From: JBILCM01 sp044353165 | Lineage (GTDB): Bacteria; Bacillota; Bacilli; Paenibacillales; YIM-B00363 | Direction: 5' to 3' | Assembly: GCA_044353165.1 (NCBI GenBank) | Contig: JBILCM010000023.1 | Coordinates: 1-32,278, forward strand | DNA: 32,278 nt | Shown: positions 32,056 to 32,278 of the stretch, one piece after another | How positions within the stretch are numbered: the stretch's first letter is position 1 | Layout: each line of letters begins with the position of its first letter | The notes under the pieces: model-generated | Databases searched by the model: none | What the model was told of the DNA's origin: nothing | The model's input: only the letters and a program-made list of their open reading frames with translations | Program-made: the position numbers and the translations under genes

Positions 32056-32278
32056 CGCTTGTTTACTGTAGCAATGCCATAATAGATGTGATACGTGACC
32101 GGCACGCCTTCGGGTGTGCCGGTTTGTTGGATATACGCAGCGCTCATGGCTTGAAACAGCTGTTTGGCAAAATGTTCCCGTGCGTTGGACGGGCGAACGA
32201 GGTTGGCTCCGACTTTCTTGATCGACTTCAGAAAGTCGAGCGGCGTGGCGTGTGTCACTGTGACACGCCGTTCCTCCA
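32052..32278 (-). CDS. C-terminal part of an unidentified protein cut by the right edge
   Basis: The frame is open from the right edge to a TAA at 32052, at least 74 residues (EERRVTVTHATPLDF... ending IYYGIATVNKR). A GTG at 32258 is possible, but its GGAGG is 14 bases away, so the gene probably continues beyond the window. I do not recognise the family. The segment coding GTPEGVPVTY forms the hairpin at 32098-32123. The TAA shares TTAA with the terC stop. Confidence 0.55.
   Translation of the reverse strand, partial: EERRVTVTHATPLDFLKSIKKVGANLVRPSNAREHFAKQLFQAMSAAYIQQTGTPEGVPVTYHIYYGIATVNKR
32098..32123 (+). terminator. terC terminator embedded in the convergent coding sequence
   Basis: ACCGGCACGCC and GGTGTGCCGGT form an 11-bp stem with one G-T pair around a TTCG tetraloop, followed by TTTGTT. 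UUCG-capped GC-rich stems are very stable. It lies about 43 bases after the terC stop, within the minus-strand ORF. Confidence 0.7.
32247..32269. repeat. 7-bp inverted repeat GGCGTGT / ACACGCC
   Basis: Perfect 7-bp arms surround a 9-base centre that itself contains a GTCA/TGAC-like dyad. It lies in the partial ORF at the right edge. Its role is unclear; it may be a coincidence in GC-rich coding DNA or a second hairpin. Confidence 0.4.

Overview
The window looks like chromosomal DNA of a low-to-mid G+C, endospore-former-type Bacillota, most likely a Paenibacillaceae member. The evidence is strong AGGAGG-type ribosome binding sites, frequent TTG/GTG starts, a copper-amine-oxidase-N plus beta-propeller secreted protein, a GsaB-type HemL, an LCP ligase, a DUF6376-type lipoprotein and several Gfo/Idh plus AraC pairs. 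The lineage is inferred from gene content and was not searched.

Region A (about 150-11300) is a catabolic island. A FadR-type GntR regulator (10593-11294, +) diverges from a minus-strand operon. In order of transcription the operon encodes a solute-binding-protein-like protein without signal peptide, two class III CoA-transferases, a MaoC-fold protein, a COG3618 lactonase-type amidohydrolase, a rhamnose-mutarotase-like protein, a second MaoC-fold protein and a Gfo/Idh dehydrogenase. The first four genes overlap by ATGA. Beyond a GC-rich terminator, a second unit holds a plus-strand Gfo/Idh dehydrogenase diverging from pdxA2 plus a DUF1537 four-carbon acid-sugar kinase. The same 9-bp terminator stem closes both units. 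The parts suggest sugar oxidation to a lactone, hydrolysis to an acid, possibly CoA activation and dehydration, and kinase/PdxA2 conversion of a C4 acid to a triose phosphate. Combining CoA-transferases and a putatively heteromeric MaoC hydratase with acid-sugar enzymes is the most novel aspect. No transporter is present.

Region B (11300-15575) has a DUF2157 plus GDYXXLXY membrane protein pair and a secreted beta-propeller protein. Region C (15578-18306) has a phytanoyl-CoA dioxygenase-like oxygenase divergent from an AraC regulator, then an EamA exporter. Region D (18322-24716) is housekeeping-like: a DHH/CBS protein that seems to have lost the core of its DHH domain, the peroxiredoxin bcp, a three-gene ABC exporter, an LCP ligase and hemL.

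Region E (24717-26634) is accessory. A degenerate IS1595-like transposase gene has an N-terminal five-residue repeat, short tandem repeats on both flanks, and a promoter that carries two LexA/DinR-like dyads. Region F (26635-28846) is an atypical Gfo/Idh protein divergent from an AraC regulator. Region G (28853-31130) is a lipoprotein - PHP phosphatase - 2-hydroxyacid dehydrogenase operon. Region H (31285-end) is a TerC-family protein convergent with a partial gene; the terC terminator hairpin lies inside that partial gene.
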